Assembly (NCBI RefSeq): GCF_000281955.1
Contig: NZ_AKKF01000206.1
Coordinates: forward strand, 1-40,739
DNA length: 40,739 bases
Source: Caulobacter sp. AP07
GTDB taxonomy: Bacteria; Pseudomonadota; Alphaproteobacteria; Caulobacterales; Caulobacteraceae
Reading direction: 5' to 3'
Position numbers and translations under genes: made by a program
Part shown: one piece after another, positions 1-7,435 of the stretch
How positions within the stretch are numbered: the first letter of the stretch is position 1
How the letters are laid out: each line of letters begins with the position of its first letter
The notes under the pieces: generated by a model
Told to the model about the DNA's origin: nothing
Seen by the model: the letters and a program-made list of their open reading frames with translations, nothing else
Database searches by the model: none

Positions 1-492
1 CCCTTCGGCTCGTTCGGCGGCCTGCCGGTCAAGATCGCCTACGGGCTGCTGGGGATCGCCCTGTGCGTTGTGACCAGCAGCGGCGTGACCATCTGGCTGA
101 CCCGCCGCCGCGATCGCGGGCGTCCCGCGCCGCGCCTGGAGAAGGCCTGGACGGCGATCGCCTGGGGCGCGCCCGCGACCCTGGCCCTGTCGGCCGCCCT
201 GTGGCTGGCGGTCAAGGCTCCGCCGGTCTGGGTGTTCTGGGCGCCGCTGGCCGTCGCGATCGCCGCCGCCGTGGCGGTCAAGGACGCGCGGTTCTGGACG
301 GTGGGCCTGCGGACGGCGACCAGCCTGGCGCTGGCGGCGGTCGTGGCCGTTCACGCCGCGCGGTTCGGCGCGCTGGCGGTCAGCGCGACGGCGCTGGGGG
401 TGAACCTGACGCTGCTGGCGCTGGCGGCGGTGATCGCGCCGTGGAGGGTCCGGACGGGGACACACACTCACTCCCACCACCTCGCCACCTAG
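1..492 (+). CDS. PepSY-associated membrane protein, C-terminal part (5' end outside window)
   Basis: The frame is open from base 1 to the TAG at 490-492, so this is the last 163 residues of a longer protein. The first visible residues (FGGLPVKIAYGLLGIALCVV, then a stretch ending IWLTRRRDR) match the final helix and arginine-rich cytoplasmic edge of PepSY-TM (iron-regulated membrane) proteins. Three or four more hydrophobic alanine- and leucine-rich segments follow. Family members are usually linked to siderophore or iron uptake, but nothing in the window confirms that role here. The last residues (about TGTHTHSHHLAT) are encoded by one arm of an inverted repeat at 456-522, so the tail looks like a late addition. 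The family call is fairly sure; the substrate is unknown. Confidence 0.72.
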   Translation, partial: PFGSFGGLPVKIAYGLLGIALCVVTSSGVTIWLTRRRDRGRPAPRLEKAWTAIAWGAPATLALSAALWLAVKAPPVWVFWAPLAVAIAAAVAVKDARFWTVGLRTATSLALAAVVAVHAARFGALAVSATALGVNLTLLALAAVIAPWRVRTGTHTHSHHLAT

Positions 493-522
493 ACAAGGGC
501 CTGGGGATGAGTGTGTGTCCCC
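456..522. repeat. Inverted repeat across the stop codon of the PepSY gene
   Basis: Two perfect 15-base arms, GGGGACACACACTCA (456-470) and its reverse complement (508-522), are separated by 37 bases. The left arm is translated as the end of the upstream protein and the stop codon (490-492) lies in the loop. The element fills the convergent gap before the GST gene. There is no T-run, so a simple intrinsic terminator is less likely than a dispersed palindromic repeat. Confidence 0.7.
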
Positions 523-537
523 AGCTCATCCACAGAC

Positions 538-1176
538 CTACCCGTCGATCCAGTCCGTCAGCCCCTCGCGCGCATGCGCCTCGCGCAGCGACGGCATCGC
601 CCGCATCCGCGACAGGTAGCGGGCGATATGCGGCCACGCCGTGGCGGGCCTGGGCATGTTGCGCGACCAGCGCATCAGCATGGTCGCCAGGAAATCGACG
701 GCCGACAGCCGCTCGCCCAGCATGTAGGGACCCCGTCCGGCCAGTTGCGCGTCGAGGCGGTCCCAGACGGCCTCGATCCGCGCCTGGGCCACGGCCTGAA
801 CGGCCTGGGCCCCGGCCTCGCCGGCCGGCTCGTGCGAATAGAACCAGGCCCGGAAGCTCGGCAGCAGGGTGTTGGCCAGATAGACCATCCCCTGCAGATA
901 GGCCGCGCGTTCAGGCGCGCCGACCGACGGGGCCAGGCCCTTGTCGGCGTGACGCTCGGCCAGCAGCATCAGGATCGCCGTGCTCTCGCACACCGGCGCG
1001 CCGTCGACGATCAGGGTGGGAACCACGCCGGCCGGATTGAGCTTGAGGTAGTCCGGCTGCTTGTGAGCGCCGGTCTTCGTATCGGTCAGCACCAGTTCGA
1101 ACGGCGCGCCGATCTCGATCAGCATCCAGTGCACGGCCAGGCTGGCCGTGCTGGGGCTGTAGTAAAGCTGGTACAT
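538..1176 (-). CDS. Glutathione S-transferase family protein
   Basis: This 212-residue protein has the usual GST length. The N-terminal thioredoxin-like domain (about 1-78) begins YYSPSTASLAVHWMLIEIG, with the Ser/Thr cluster at the position of the catalytic residue in beta- and theta-like bacterial GSTs. The cis-proline motif GVVPTL and the glutathione-binding motif CEST follow. Residues of about 85-210 form the helical C-terminal domain. It probably conjugates or reduces electrophiles with glutathione in the cytoplasm; the substrate is unknown. It lies downstream of the DUF2171 gene on the same strand. Its Shine-Dalgarno region is part of a strong hairpin (1181-1207), which may limit translation. 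Confidence 0.9.
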   Translation of the reverse strand: MYQLYYSPSTASLAVHWMLIEIGAPFELVLTDTKTGAHKQPDYLKLNPAGVVPTLIVDGAPVCESTAILMLLAERHADKGLAPSVGAPERAAYLQGMVYLANTLLPSFRAWFYSHEPAGEAGAQAVQAVAQARIEAVWDRLDAQLAGRGPYMLGERLSAVDFLATMLMRWSRNMPRPATAWPHIARYLSRMRAMPSLREAHAREGLTDWIDG

Positions 1177-1180
1177 GGGA

Positions 1181-1207
1181 ATCCCTCGCCCGCGATGGGC
1201 GAGGGAT
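1181..1207 (-). promoter_or_regulatory. Hairpin covering the ribosome-binding site of the GST gene
   Basis: ATCCCTCGCCC (1181-1191) and GGGCGAGGGAT (1197-1207) are perfect 11-base arms around a 5-base loop. On the minus strand the 3' arm ends five bases before the GST start codon and contains the only purine-rich Shine-Dalgarno candidate (GAGGGA). The stem could act as a translational gate, or be the 3' hairpin of the upstream DUF2171 transcript. Confidence 0.5.
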
Positions 1208-1248
1208 CGGTCGGCGAGGCCTGGCTGTCAATCGGCGTGCGACGAACG

Positions 1249-1485
1249 TCAGTGCTTCTCGCGCCAGCCCGCCTTGGCGGCGTCCCTGGTCAGGGTCAGG
1301 TGCACGCCCTCGTCGTCGACGTGGTCGACCCAGGTCATCGGGATCAGGTGATGCTTGAGGCCGCCGCCCAGGTCGAGCTTGGTCAGTTCGATCTCGCCGC
1401 CGACCACATGGTCCACGCGGCCGACATGGCCGCCGTCCGAACCGACCACTTCGAGGTGTTCCTGAATTCGCGAGGCGTCGATCAT
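1249..1485 (-). CDS. DUF2171-like small protein (PRC-barrel type)
   Basis: This is a 78-residue soluble protein. Its core is an EHLEVVGSDGGHVGRVDHV strand pattern followed by an LIPMTWVDHVD segment, the layout of DUF2171/PRC-barrel-like proteins (small beta barrels of unknown ligand). The ATG at 1485 is chosen because GGAGGA lies seven bases upstream. The frame stays open much further upstream, but that part is compositionally a shadow. The gene precedes the GST gene with a 72-base gap. A LexA-like box sits 87 bases upstream, although its promoter points the other way. The biological role is unknown. Confidence 0.8.
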   Translation of the reverse strand: MIDASRIQEHLEVVGSDGGHVGRVDHVVGGEIELTKLDLGGGLKHHLIPMTWVDHVDDEGVHLTLTRDAAKAGWREKH

Positions 1486-1556
1486 GATGTTCCTCCGGGT
1501 GTTGGTGACCGCCCGAAGGGCTAACGGGCGGGCGCCCGGCGCAGTTTCCGGAGCGC

Positions 1557-1586
1557 TTGCGCACGGCGAATGTTCGCTATATGTTC
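1557..1586 (+). promoter_or_regulatory. Promoter with a perfect LexA-type box (GTTC-N7-GTTC)
   Basis: GTTC at 1572-1575 and GTTC at 1583-1586 are separated by the AT-rich spacer gctatat, an exact match to the alphaproteobacterial SOS box. The box overlaps a GCTATATG -10 element (1576-1583), which has TTGCGCA (1557-1563) twelve bases upstream. This fits the Caulobacter TTGACGS-N10-14-GCTANAWC promoter form. LexA bound here should block the promoter reading towards the DUF6807 gene at 1696. Confidence 0.62.
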
Positions 1587-1695
1587 CCGTCAAGGTTGCG
1601 ACTTTGCCGAGGCCGCGATCCTGGCTATCACTCACGGGTCGGACGCGTTCGCCGCAAGGGCGCGTCGATGGGGCCCGTCGATGGGGGAAAGACCG

Positions 1696-2688
1696 ATGAT
1701 CAAGCCGCTCGCCGCCGCCCTGTGCCTGCTGATCGGCGGGGCGACTTCGGCGGCCTGGGCCCAGCCCGCGCCGGCGACCGCCGAGACGCCAGCGCCGGCC
1801 GTCGCGCCCCCTCCCCCGGTCGCGCCCGCCGTTACGCCTCCCGTTACGCCCCTGGCCCGTGTCGACGCGGTGTTCGCCGACGACGGCGTCACCCTCACCG
1901 ACGGCGGCAAGAGCGTGCTGTTCTACCGCACCGCCCCCGCCGATCCCCACGAGCCGGGCCGGCTGAACTATGTCCACCCGATCTACGCCCCCGACGGCAC
2001 GGTGCTGACGCAGGACCGCCCGGCCGACCACCCGCACCAGCGCGGAGCCTTCTGGAGCTGGCACCAGGTGATCGTCGACGGCAAGACCGTCGCCGACGGC
2101 TGGTTCATGAAGGGCCTGACCTTCCATGTCCGCGAGAAACGCTTCAAGGGCGACAGCGCCGGCGGCGGGACCCTGGTGGTCAACGCCGACTGGATCGTCA
2201 ATTCCGGACCGGAAGTGGCCTATGTGGCCCGCGAGACCACCAAGGTCCGGGTGTATCCGCTGAAGGCCGGCGCGCGGCGCATCGATTTCGACACCGTGAT
2301 CACCGCCCGCGCGGGCGCCCTGTCCCTGGGCGGCAGCGACGACGTCAAGGGCTATGGCGGCTTCTCGGTGCGGCTGGTCATGCCCGACCGCCTGGCGTTC
2401 GGCTCGGACGGCAAGGCCGTGACCCCCGCGGTCGGACCGGTGGACGCCGGCAAGGCCATGGGCTTCGCCTGGCCGCAGGGCGTCGGCGCCCCGGCCTGGA
2501 CCGTAGGCCTGGCCTGCAAGGCCAACGGAACGCCGATCACCCGCTGGATCCTGCGCAAGGAGCTGTCGATGCAGAACTGCGTGTTCCCCGGCCGCGCGCC
2601 GTTCGTGCTCAAGAAGGACCAGACCCTGCGCCTGCAATCGACCCTGATCCTCCGCCCGGCCACGCCGCCGAAACTGAAGAAGGGCTAG
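1696..2688 (+). CDS. DUF6807 (PmoA-like) secreted protein
   Basis: This is a 330-residue protein with a signal peptide (MIKPLAAALCLLIGG, cleavage near AWA-QP) and a proline/alanine-rich linker of about 25 residues. The body carries the DHPHQRGAFWSWHQV motif and later the conserved strands of the DUF6807 family, once annotated as methane oxygenase PmoA without biochemical support. Members are often found near sugar-degradation genes; the activity is not established. An in-frame ATG lies at 1681. The start at 1696 is preferred because GGGGGAAAGA lies upstream and the signal peptide begins there. DUF4169 follows three bases after the stop. A LexA-like promoter lies about 110 bases upstream. Confidence 0.82.
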   Translation: MIKPLAAALCLLIGGATSAAWAQPAPATAETPAPAVAPPPPVAPAVTPPVTPLARVDAVFADDGVTLTDGGKSVLFYRTAPADPHEPGRLNYVHPIYAPDGTVLTQDRPADHPHQRGAFWSWHQVIVDGKTVADGWFMKGLTFHVREKRFKGDSAGGGTLVVNADWIVNSGPEVAYVARETTKVRVYPLKAGARRIDFDTVITARAGALSLGGSDDVKGYGGFSVRLVMPDRLAFGSDGKAVTPAVGPVDAGKAMGFAWPQGVGAPAWTVGLACKANGTPITRWILRKELSMQNCVFPGRAPFVLKKDQTLRLQSTLILRPATPPKLKKG

Positions 2689-2691
2689 GCC

Positions 2692-2886
2692 GTGGCCGAG
2701 ATCCTCAACCTCAACCGGGCCCGCAAGGCCAAGACCAAGGCGGACGCCAAGGTCCAGGCTGTCGAGAACCGCGCCAAGTTCGGCCGCACCAAGGGCGACA
2801 AGGCCCTGGAGACGGCGCGGGCGGAAAAGCTGAAGCGCGAGCTGGACGGCGCCCGACGGGAAAGCCAGGACGAGACCGGGGAGTAG
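2692..2886 (+). CDS. DUF4169 family small basic protein
   Basis: This 64-residue, highly charged protein begins MAEILNLNRARKAKTKADA, the typical opening of DUF4169 proteins in Caulobacterales and Rhodobacterales. It is rich in Lys, Arg, Glu and Ala and is predicted to be one or two helices, with no membrane segment. The start is GTG at 2692, three bases after the DUF6807 stop, so the two are probably co-transcribed and translationally coupled. The function is unknown. The stop lies six bases from the stop of the convergent propeller gene, leaving no room for a terminator. Confidence 0.85.
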   Translation: MAEILNLNRARKAKTKADAKVQAVENRAKFGRTKGDKALETARAEKLKRELDGARRESQDETGE

Positions 2887-2892
2887 AGGTGC

Positions 2893-4116
2893 CTATTTCG
2901 CCTCGGGTCCAAAGGCGTAGAGCGTGCCGTTCTCGGCCCCGACATAGGCGACGCCGCCCTCCAGCCAGGCCGTGCCGATCAGCCGCCCGTCGCTGCCGGC
3001 TCCGGAGACGATCTTTCCGTCGCCGAGCGCCAGTTGCTCGAGCAGGCCGCCCAGGGTGCCGATGACCAGGACATCCCCGGCCACGGCCGGCGAGGCGAAG
3101 GCCGCGCCGTTCAGCGTGGTCCGCCACAGTTCCTGCCCGGTCTTCAGGTCCACGCACTGGGCGATCTTCAGGTCCGAGCTGCCGACGCAGGCCTTGCCGG
3201 CGACGATCGCCGGCGAGCCGACCACCCACGAGCCCTTGTGCGGCGCGATCCAGGCCGGCTTGCCGGTCGCCGCGTCCAGGGCGTAGACGCGATAGTCCCG
3301 GCTGCCGAACACCACCAGGCCCTCCGCCACGGCGGCCGAGGACTGGATCGCGCCGATCTTGAAGTCGCTGTTGCCCTGGGTCTGGAACGACCAGGCCAAC
3401 GTCCCGTCCGCCCGGTTCAGGGCGTACATCGCGCCGTCGAAGCTGCCGACATAGATCCGCGCGCCGTCGCTGGCCGGACTGGCCCGCACGCGGCCGCCGG
3501 TGGCATGGGTCCAGATCACCGCGCCCGTCCTGGCGTTCAGCGCCCGCACCACACCGTCCCCGCCGCCGACATAGATCACCCCGTCCAGATAGAGCGGCGA
3601 CGAGGCCCAGTAGTCCCAGAAGTCCACGCCCGGCTTGTAGTTCATGAACGGCAGGTCCGGCCCGGTCGCGCGCTTCCAGGCCAGTCGCCCATCGGCGACA
3701 CGGACGGCATGGATCGTGCCGGCGTCCGACTGGAAATAGGCCAGGCCCTCGGCGACCGCGGCGCTGGCGGTGATCGGCCCGTCGGCCTGGAAGCGCCAGC
3801 GCTGGCGGCCGTCGGCCGAATCCAGGGCGCGGAACCCGCCGTCCTTGGCGCCCAGATAGATCACCCCGTCACAGAGGACCGGGCTGGCGATCGCCGGCCC
3901 GCCCAGGGCGACCTTCCAGACCAGGCCGTCGACGCCGGCCGGCGCGGGGCCGGGATAGACGCCCAGATGCCGCGGCCCGGCCCGGAACTGGCAACCCTCG
4001 GTCCCGACCGGAGCCGCGCTCGACCTCGTCACGCCGACGCCCAAGGCCAGGGCCAAGCCGACCGCCACGACGGACAGGCCGGCGCGGCGGCGCGCGAAGA
4101 TCGCGGTGCGTGTCAT
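2893..4116 (-). CDS. PQQ-like beta-propeller repeat protein, exported
   Basis: This 407-residue protein has an N-terminal signal anchor (after FARRRAG, a hydrophobic stretch of about 18 residues) and then eight or so repeats of about 40 residues. The repeats follow the pattern SP...D/G-V-I-Y-V-G-S-x-D-G-x-x-Y-A-L-x-x-x-x-G-x-x-x-W. This is the propeller fold of PQQ-binding domains, also used by BamB as a scaffold. No quinoprotein dehydrogenase catalytic domain is present, so a periplasmic binding or scaffold role is more likely than an enzyme. It is longer and less BamB-like than true BamB. A GCTATAGC -10 element lies at 4181-4188. Confidence 0.85.
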   Translation of the reverse strand: MTRTAIFARRRAGLSVVAVGLALALGVGVTRSSAAPVGTEGCQFRAGPRHLGVYPGPAPAGVDGLVWKVALGGPAIASPVLCDGVIYLGAKDGGFRALDSADGRQRWRFQADGPITASAAVAEGLAYFQSDAGTIHAVRVADGRLAWKRATGPDLPFMNYKPGVDFWDYWASSPLYLDGVIYVGGGDGVVRALNARTGAVIWTHATGGRVRASPASDGARIYVGSFDGAMYALNRADGTLAWSFQTQGNSDFKIGAIQSSAAVAEGLVVFGSRDYRVYALDAATGKPAWIAPHKGSWVVGSPAIVAGKACVGSSDLKIAQCVDLKTGQELWRTTLNGAAFASPAVAGDVLVIGTLGGLLEQLALGDGKIVSGAGSDGRLIGTAWLEGGVAYVGAENGTLYAFGPEAK

Positions 4117-4180
4117 GATGCTTCCCCCGAGAGCCGGCGCGTCGTCAGTGGATTCGCGCCACGTCCGTCTCTCGGACCAA

Positions 4181-4188
4181 GCTATAGC
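4181..4188 (-). promoter_or_regulatory. Candidate -10 element for the propeller gene
   Basis: GCTATAGC is a self-complementary match to the Caulobacter -10 consensus GCTANAWC, 65 bases before the ATG at 4116 on the minus strand. No convincing -35 was seen. A GATTC (GANTC) site lies in the leader at 4151-4155. Confidence 0.4.
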
Positions 4189-4197
4189 AGACGCGCC

Positions 4198-4380
4198 TCA
4201 CCGGGGCGCCAGATACCGCATGGGCTTGGCGAGCGTCGCGTCACGGATCACCGCCAGCCGGACCTCGTCCGCCAGGCGCCGAGCCGCCCGCCTGGCGGCC
4301 TGACGCTGACGAAACTCCTGCCACATCAGCATCCAGCCGAACGTGGTTTCCTTATGGGTCTTGATTGCTTCGTCCATCAT
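4198..4380 (-). CDS. Small basic hypothetical protein
   Basis: This 60-residue protein starts MMDEAIKTHKETTFGWMLMW and continues with a run rich in Arg and Ala. The start at 4380 follows a GGAAGG site and excludes an upstream in-frame extension. It looks soluble, basic and helical, and no family was recognised. It is divergent from the LysR gene (93 bases between start codons) and precedes the propeller gene on the same strand, separated by 81 bases that hold a promoter-like -10. It could be a LysR target, but nothing beyond its position suggests that. Confidence 0.55.
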   Translation of the reverse strand: MMDEAIKTHKETTFGWMLMWQEFRQRQAARRAARRLADEVRLAVIRDATLAKPMRYLAPR

Positions 4381-4431
4381 CGTCGCCTTCCGTCCGCTGC
4401 GATGACGCGAAAATCCTCCTTTCGTCCCCGG

Positions 4432-4475
4432 GTGACAAACGCGGCCTCCTTGGCTATACATAAGTCACCCTTATG
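4432..4475 (+). promoter_or_regulatory. LysR gene promoter and palindrome at the start codon
   Basis: GTGACAA (4432-4438), 14 bases, then GCTATACA (4453-4460) fits the Caulobacter housekeeping promoter. The start point would fall almost on the ATG at 4473 and there is no Shine-Dalgarno site, so the mRNA is probably leaderless or nearly so. The palindrome CATAAG-tcacc-CTTATG (4459-4475) includes the start codon and could be an autoregulatory site. Confidence 0.45.
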
Positions 4476-5390
4476 CCAGACATCCTCGCCACCCTGCCGC
4501 TCAGCGCCATCCGGATCTTCGAAGCGGCCGCGCGCCTGAAGAGCTTCACCCGGGCCGCCGACGAGCTGGGCGTCAGCCAGGCCGCCGTCAGCTGGCAGGT
4601 CAAGGCGCTGGAGCAGCGCCTTGACCAGTTGCTGTTCGTGCGCCGGCCACGCGAGGTGGACCTGACCCCGGCCGGGGAGCGCCTGTCGCGGGCGGCCACC
4701 GAGGCCATGGCCATCCTGCGCGCCGCCGTCTCCGACCTGGTCGAGGCCGAAGAGGGCGTGCTGTCGATCACCACCGTCCAGAGCCTCGGGGCCCAATGGC
4801 TGGCCCCGCGCCTGGGCGGTTTCCAGGTGGCCCACCCCCGGATCGCCGTGCGGCTGGAGACCTCCAGCCGCGTGGTCGACCTGACGCGCGAGACCTACGA
4901 CCTGGCCCTGCGCGGCGGCCAGGGCCATTGGCCGGGCCTGGAAAGCCACTACCTGGCTCCCTCGATCCAGACCGCCCTGTGCACCCCGGCCTTCCTGGCG
5001 CGGATCGGCGGCCTGGCCACGCCCGCCGACCTGGTCGACGCGCCGCGCATCGGCTCGGCGGCCGAATGGGCGACCTGGTTCGACGCGGCCGGGGTCGCGC
5101 CCTGCGACGACCGCGCCGTGCCGCGCCTGATGGCCGACGCCCAGGCGCTGGAGGTGGCCTCGGCCCTGGCCGAACAGGGCGTGGCCCTGGGCTCGCCGAT
5201 CTTCTACGCCCAGGACCTGGCCCAGGGCCGGCTGGTCGCGCCGTTCGACGTGGTCGCCCACTACGGCGGCGGCTACTGGATCACCTATCCGGCCGAACGT
5301 CGCCGCGTGCGCAAGATCGCCGCCTTCCGCGACTGGATCCTGGCCCAGGCGGCGGCCGATCCGCTGATCGCCCGCCATCGGACGTCATGA
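4473..5390 (+). CDS. LysR-family transcriptional regulator (GcvA-like)
   Basis: This 305-residue protein has the usual LysR length. The N-terminal winged helix-turn-helix (about 5-65) opens LPLSAIRIFEAAARLKSFTR and continues with AADELGVSQAAVSWQVKALE, typical of the GcvA/AmpR subgroup. The periplasmic-binding-like effector domain spans about 92-298. The ATG at 4473 lacks an upstream Shine-Dalgarno site and sits just downstream of a -10 element. LysR regulators often control a divergent gene, here the 60-residue protein at 4198-4380. The DUF1326-DUF2182 cassette 95 bases downstream could also be linked. The effector is unknown. Confidence 0.9.
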   Translation: MPDILATLPLSAIRIFEAAARLKSFTRAADELGVSQAAVSWQVKALEQRLDQLLFVRRPREVDLTPAGERLSRAATEAMAILRAAVSDLVEAEEGVLSITTVQSLGAQWLAPRLGGFQVAHPRIAVRLETSSRVVDLTRETYDLALRGGQGHWPGLESHYLAPSIQTALCTPAFLARIGGLATPADLVDAPRIGSAAEWATWFDAAGVAPCDDRAVPRLMADAQALEVASALAEQGVALGSPIFYAQDLAQGRLVAPFDVVAHYGGGYWITYPAERRRVRKIAAFRDWILAQAAADPLIARHRTS

Positions 5391-5485
5391 GGGATCAGGC
5401 CCCACCCCGCCTGGCCGGGCGGCCGCCGGCGCTGGCCCCTTCGCCCGATTTGGCGTAACGTCGTTCTCCCTGAAGGAGATCCGAA

Positions 5486-6139
5486 ATGACACCTTGGGAA
5501 TTCAAGGGTCGGGAACTCGTCAACTGCACGTGCGAGTACGGCTGCAACTGCCAGTTCAACGCCCTGCCCGACAAGGGACATTGCCACGCGGTCGCCGGGA
5601 TCGTCATCGACGAGGGGCGTTTCGGCGACGCGCGCCTCGACGGCCTGAAGATCGCGGCGGTCTTCAAATGGCCCGGGCCGATCCACGAAGGCAACGGCGA
5701 GGCCATGGCCTTCGTCGATGAGCGAGCGGACGCGGCCCAGCGTGACGGCCTCCTGCGGATCATGAGCGGCCAGGACACCGCGCCGTTCGCCACGATGTTC
5801 GCGGTGTTCGCCTCGACGCTCTCCAAGATGCACGATCCGGTGTTCGCCAAGATCGACATCGACATCGACGTCGACGGGCGCCAGGGCCGCGTGCTCGTCC
5901 AGGACCATATCGACCTGACCGGCCGCCCGATCCGCAATCCCGTGACGGGGGCCGACACCCGCGCGCAGATCGTTCTGCCCGACGGCTTCGAGTACGAACT
6001 GGCGGAGATCGGCAGCGCCTCGAGCCGGACCGGCGGTCCCGTCCTGGTGCAGATCGACGACAAGTACGCGCAGTTCGCGCGGCTGCACCTGAACAACAAC
6101 GGCGTCGTACGCTCACGGACGGCGTCCGCGGCCGCCTGA
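5486..6139 (+). CDS. DUF1326 domain protein
   Basis: This 217-residue protein has no signal peptide. The N-terminus carries the family's cysteine signature, VNCTCEYGCNCQFNALP, with cysteines at 14, 16, 20, 22 and 33. This spacing suggests metal or thiol chemistry, but no activity has been established for the family as far as I know. Strands typical of DUF1326 follow (DIDIDVDGRQGRVLVQDHI). The start is well supported by AAGGAGAT eight bases upstream. The stop is followed after one base by the DUF2182 start, so the two genes form one operon. The pairing suggests a soluble partner of the membrane protein. Confidence 0.87.
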   Translation: MTPWEFKGRELVNCTCEYGCNCQFNALPDKGHCHAVAGIVIDEGRFGDARLDGLKIAAVFKWPGPIHEGNGEAMAFVDERADAAQRDGLLRIMSGQDTAPFATMFAVFASTLSKMHDPVFAKIDIDIDVDGRQGRVLVQDHIDLTGRPIRNPVTGADTRAQIVLPDGFEYELAEIGSASSRTGGPVLVQIDDKYAQFARLHLNNNGVVRSRTASAAA

Positions 6140-6140
6140 C

Positions 6141-7019
6141 ATGGCGGATGAGCGCGAAACGGCGGTGCTGGAGCGCGTGCTGAAGCATGAGCGCGTGATC
6201 ACGTTGGTGGGGCTGGCCCTGCTCTGCGCGCTGGCGTGGGTCTACCTGCTGACCGGCGCCGGGCTCGGCATGAGCGTGTCGGATATGACCTCGCTCTCGC
6301 TCTTTCCGCACAAGGCGGCGCAGGCCTCGGCCGCGATGTCGATGTCGATGCCGATGTCCGCGGCGGAGATGCGGGACATGGCGATGGGGCCGCCGGCCTG
6401 GAGCCCCGGCCTTTGGGCGCTGACCACCGCCATGTGGTGGACCATGATGGTCGCGATGATGACGCCCAGCGCCGCCCCGACCATCCTGCTCTACGGACGC
6501 ACTCACCGGCACGCGCTGGCCCATGGCCAGGCGACGGGCCTGGCGCCCGCGTGGGCGTTCGCGGCGGGCTACCTGCTGGTCTGGCTCGGCTTCTCGCTCG
6601 CGGCCGCGGGGCTGCACTGGGGCCTGGAGCGCGCCAGCCTGGTTTCGGCCGCGACAATGGGCTCGCGAAGCCGGTGGCTGTCCGGGGCGGTACTGATGGC
6701 CTCCGGGGCCTACCAGCTCTCGCCGCTGCAGCAGGCCTGCCTTGGTCATTGCCGCTCGCCCGCGGCGTTCCTCTCGCGCCACTGGCGGCCGGGAGCCCTG
6801 GGCGCCGTCCGGCTGGGCGTCCTGCACGGGACCTACTGCGTCGGCTGCTGCTGGATGCTGATGGCGCTGCTGTTCGTCGGCGGGGTGATGAACCTGGCCT
6901 GGATCGCCGCCCTGACACTGCTGGTCATGGCCGAAAAGGTGCTCCCAGGCGGGCCATGGGTCGCCCGTGTTTGCGGAGTCGTGATGCTTGCATGGGGCGC
7001 GGCCACGCTCCTGGTGTGA
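6141..7019 (+). CDS. DUF2182 polytopic membrane protein
   Basis: This 292-residue protein has about six to seven predicted helices (for example 20-40, 90-110, 136-160, 180-195, 222-250 and 253-292). Two potential metal sites are visible: CLGHC at 200-204 and HGTYCVGCCW at 229-238, both typical of DUF2182 (often named predicted metal-binding integral membrane protein). A methionine-rich loop (66-82, alternating Met-Ser) precedes the conserved MWWTMMVAMMTPSAAP segment. Met-rich loops often bind Cu(I) in copper proteins, which suggests but does not prove copper. It starts one base after the DUF1326 stop. It ends 11 bases from a convergent gene. Confidence 0.87.
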   Translation: MADERETAVLERVLKHERVITLVGLALLCALAWVYLLTGAGLGMSVSDMTSLSLFPHKAAQASAAMSMSMPMSAAEMRDMAMGPPAWSPGLWALTTAMWWTMMVAMMTPSAAPTILLYGRTHRHALAHGQATGLAPAWAFAAGYLLVWLGFSLAAAGLHWGLERASLVSAATMGSRSRWLSGAVLMASGAYQLSPLQQACLGHCRSPAAFLSRHWRPGALGAVRLGVLHGTYCVGCCWMLMALLFVGGVMNLAWIAALTLLVMAEKVLPGGPWVARVCGVVMLAWGAATLLV

Positions 7020-7030
7020 CGCCGACGCCC

Positions 7031-7435
7031 CTACCCCCGCAGGAACTCGTCCACCAGCGCCTGGTCGCCGTCATAGACCCAGCACTCGGCCAGCAGGTCG
7101 CCCTCGATCCTGTAGACCAGCACCCGGTCCAGTTCGGTGACCACGCCGTCGCGCTCGAAGGCCTCGCGGGCGATGACCACCGCGCGTTCGGGGCCCGCCG
7201 TGACGTCGACGATCTTCACCAGCCTGCGGCGCGTGCGGCGGCTGACCTCGGCCAGGGTCGCCAGGGCCGCGGCCAGGCCGACATGGTCGCCGGTCAGCGG
7301 ATGGTCGCCGAAATAGTGCAGGGTGAAGCCCGGATGGTAGCAGGCGCGCAGGGCCGTCAGGTCGCCGGCGGCCCAGGCGCCGGCGTAGCGCTGGGCGACG
7401 GCGCGGTTGGCGGCCGTCCGGTCGTCGGCGGTCAT
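7031..7435 (-). CDS. SnoaL-like / NTF2-fold protein
   Basis: This 134-residue protein has the size and pattern of the NTF2-like superfamily: AVAQRYAGAWAAGDLTALRA is the first helix, followed by YHPGFTLHYFGDHPLTG and strands ending in GDLLAECWVYDGDQALVDEF. The fold hosts small-molecule isomerases, cyclases and non-enzymatic proteins, so the reaction cannot be named. The ATG at 7435 overlaps the stop of the coq4-like gene as ATGA, which fixes the start and indicates translational coupling. A link to quinone metabolism is possible from position only. Confidence 0.8.
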   Translation of the reverse strand: MTADDRTAANRAVAQRYAGAWAAGDLTALRACYHPGFTLHYFGDHPLTGDHVGLAAALATLAEVSRRTRRRLVKIVDVTAGPERAVVIAREAFERDGVVTELDRVLVYRIEGDLLAECWVYDGDQALVDEFLRG

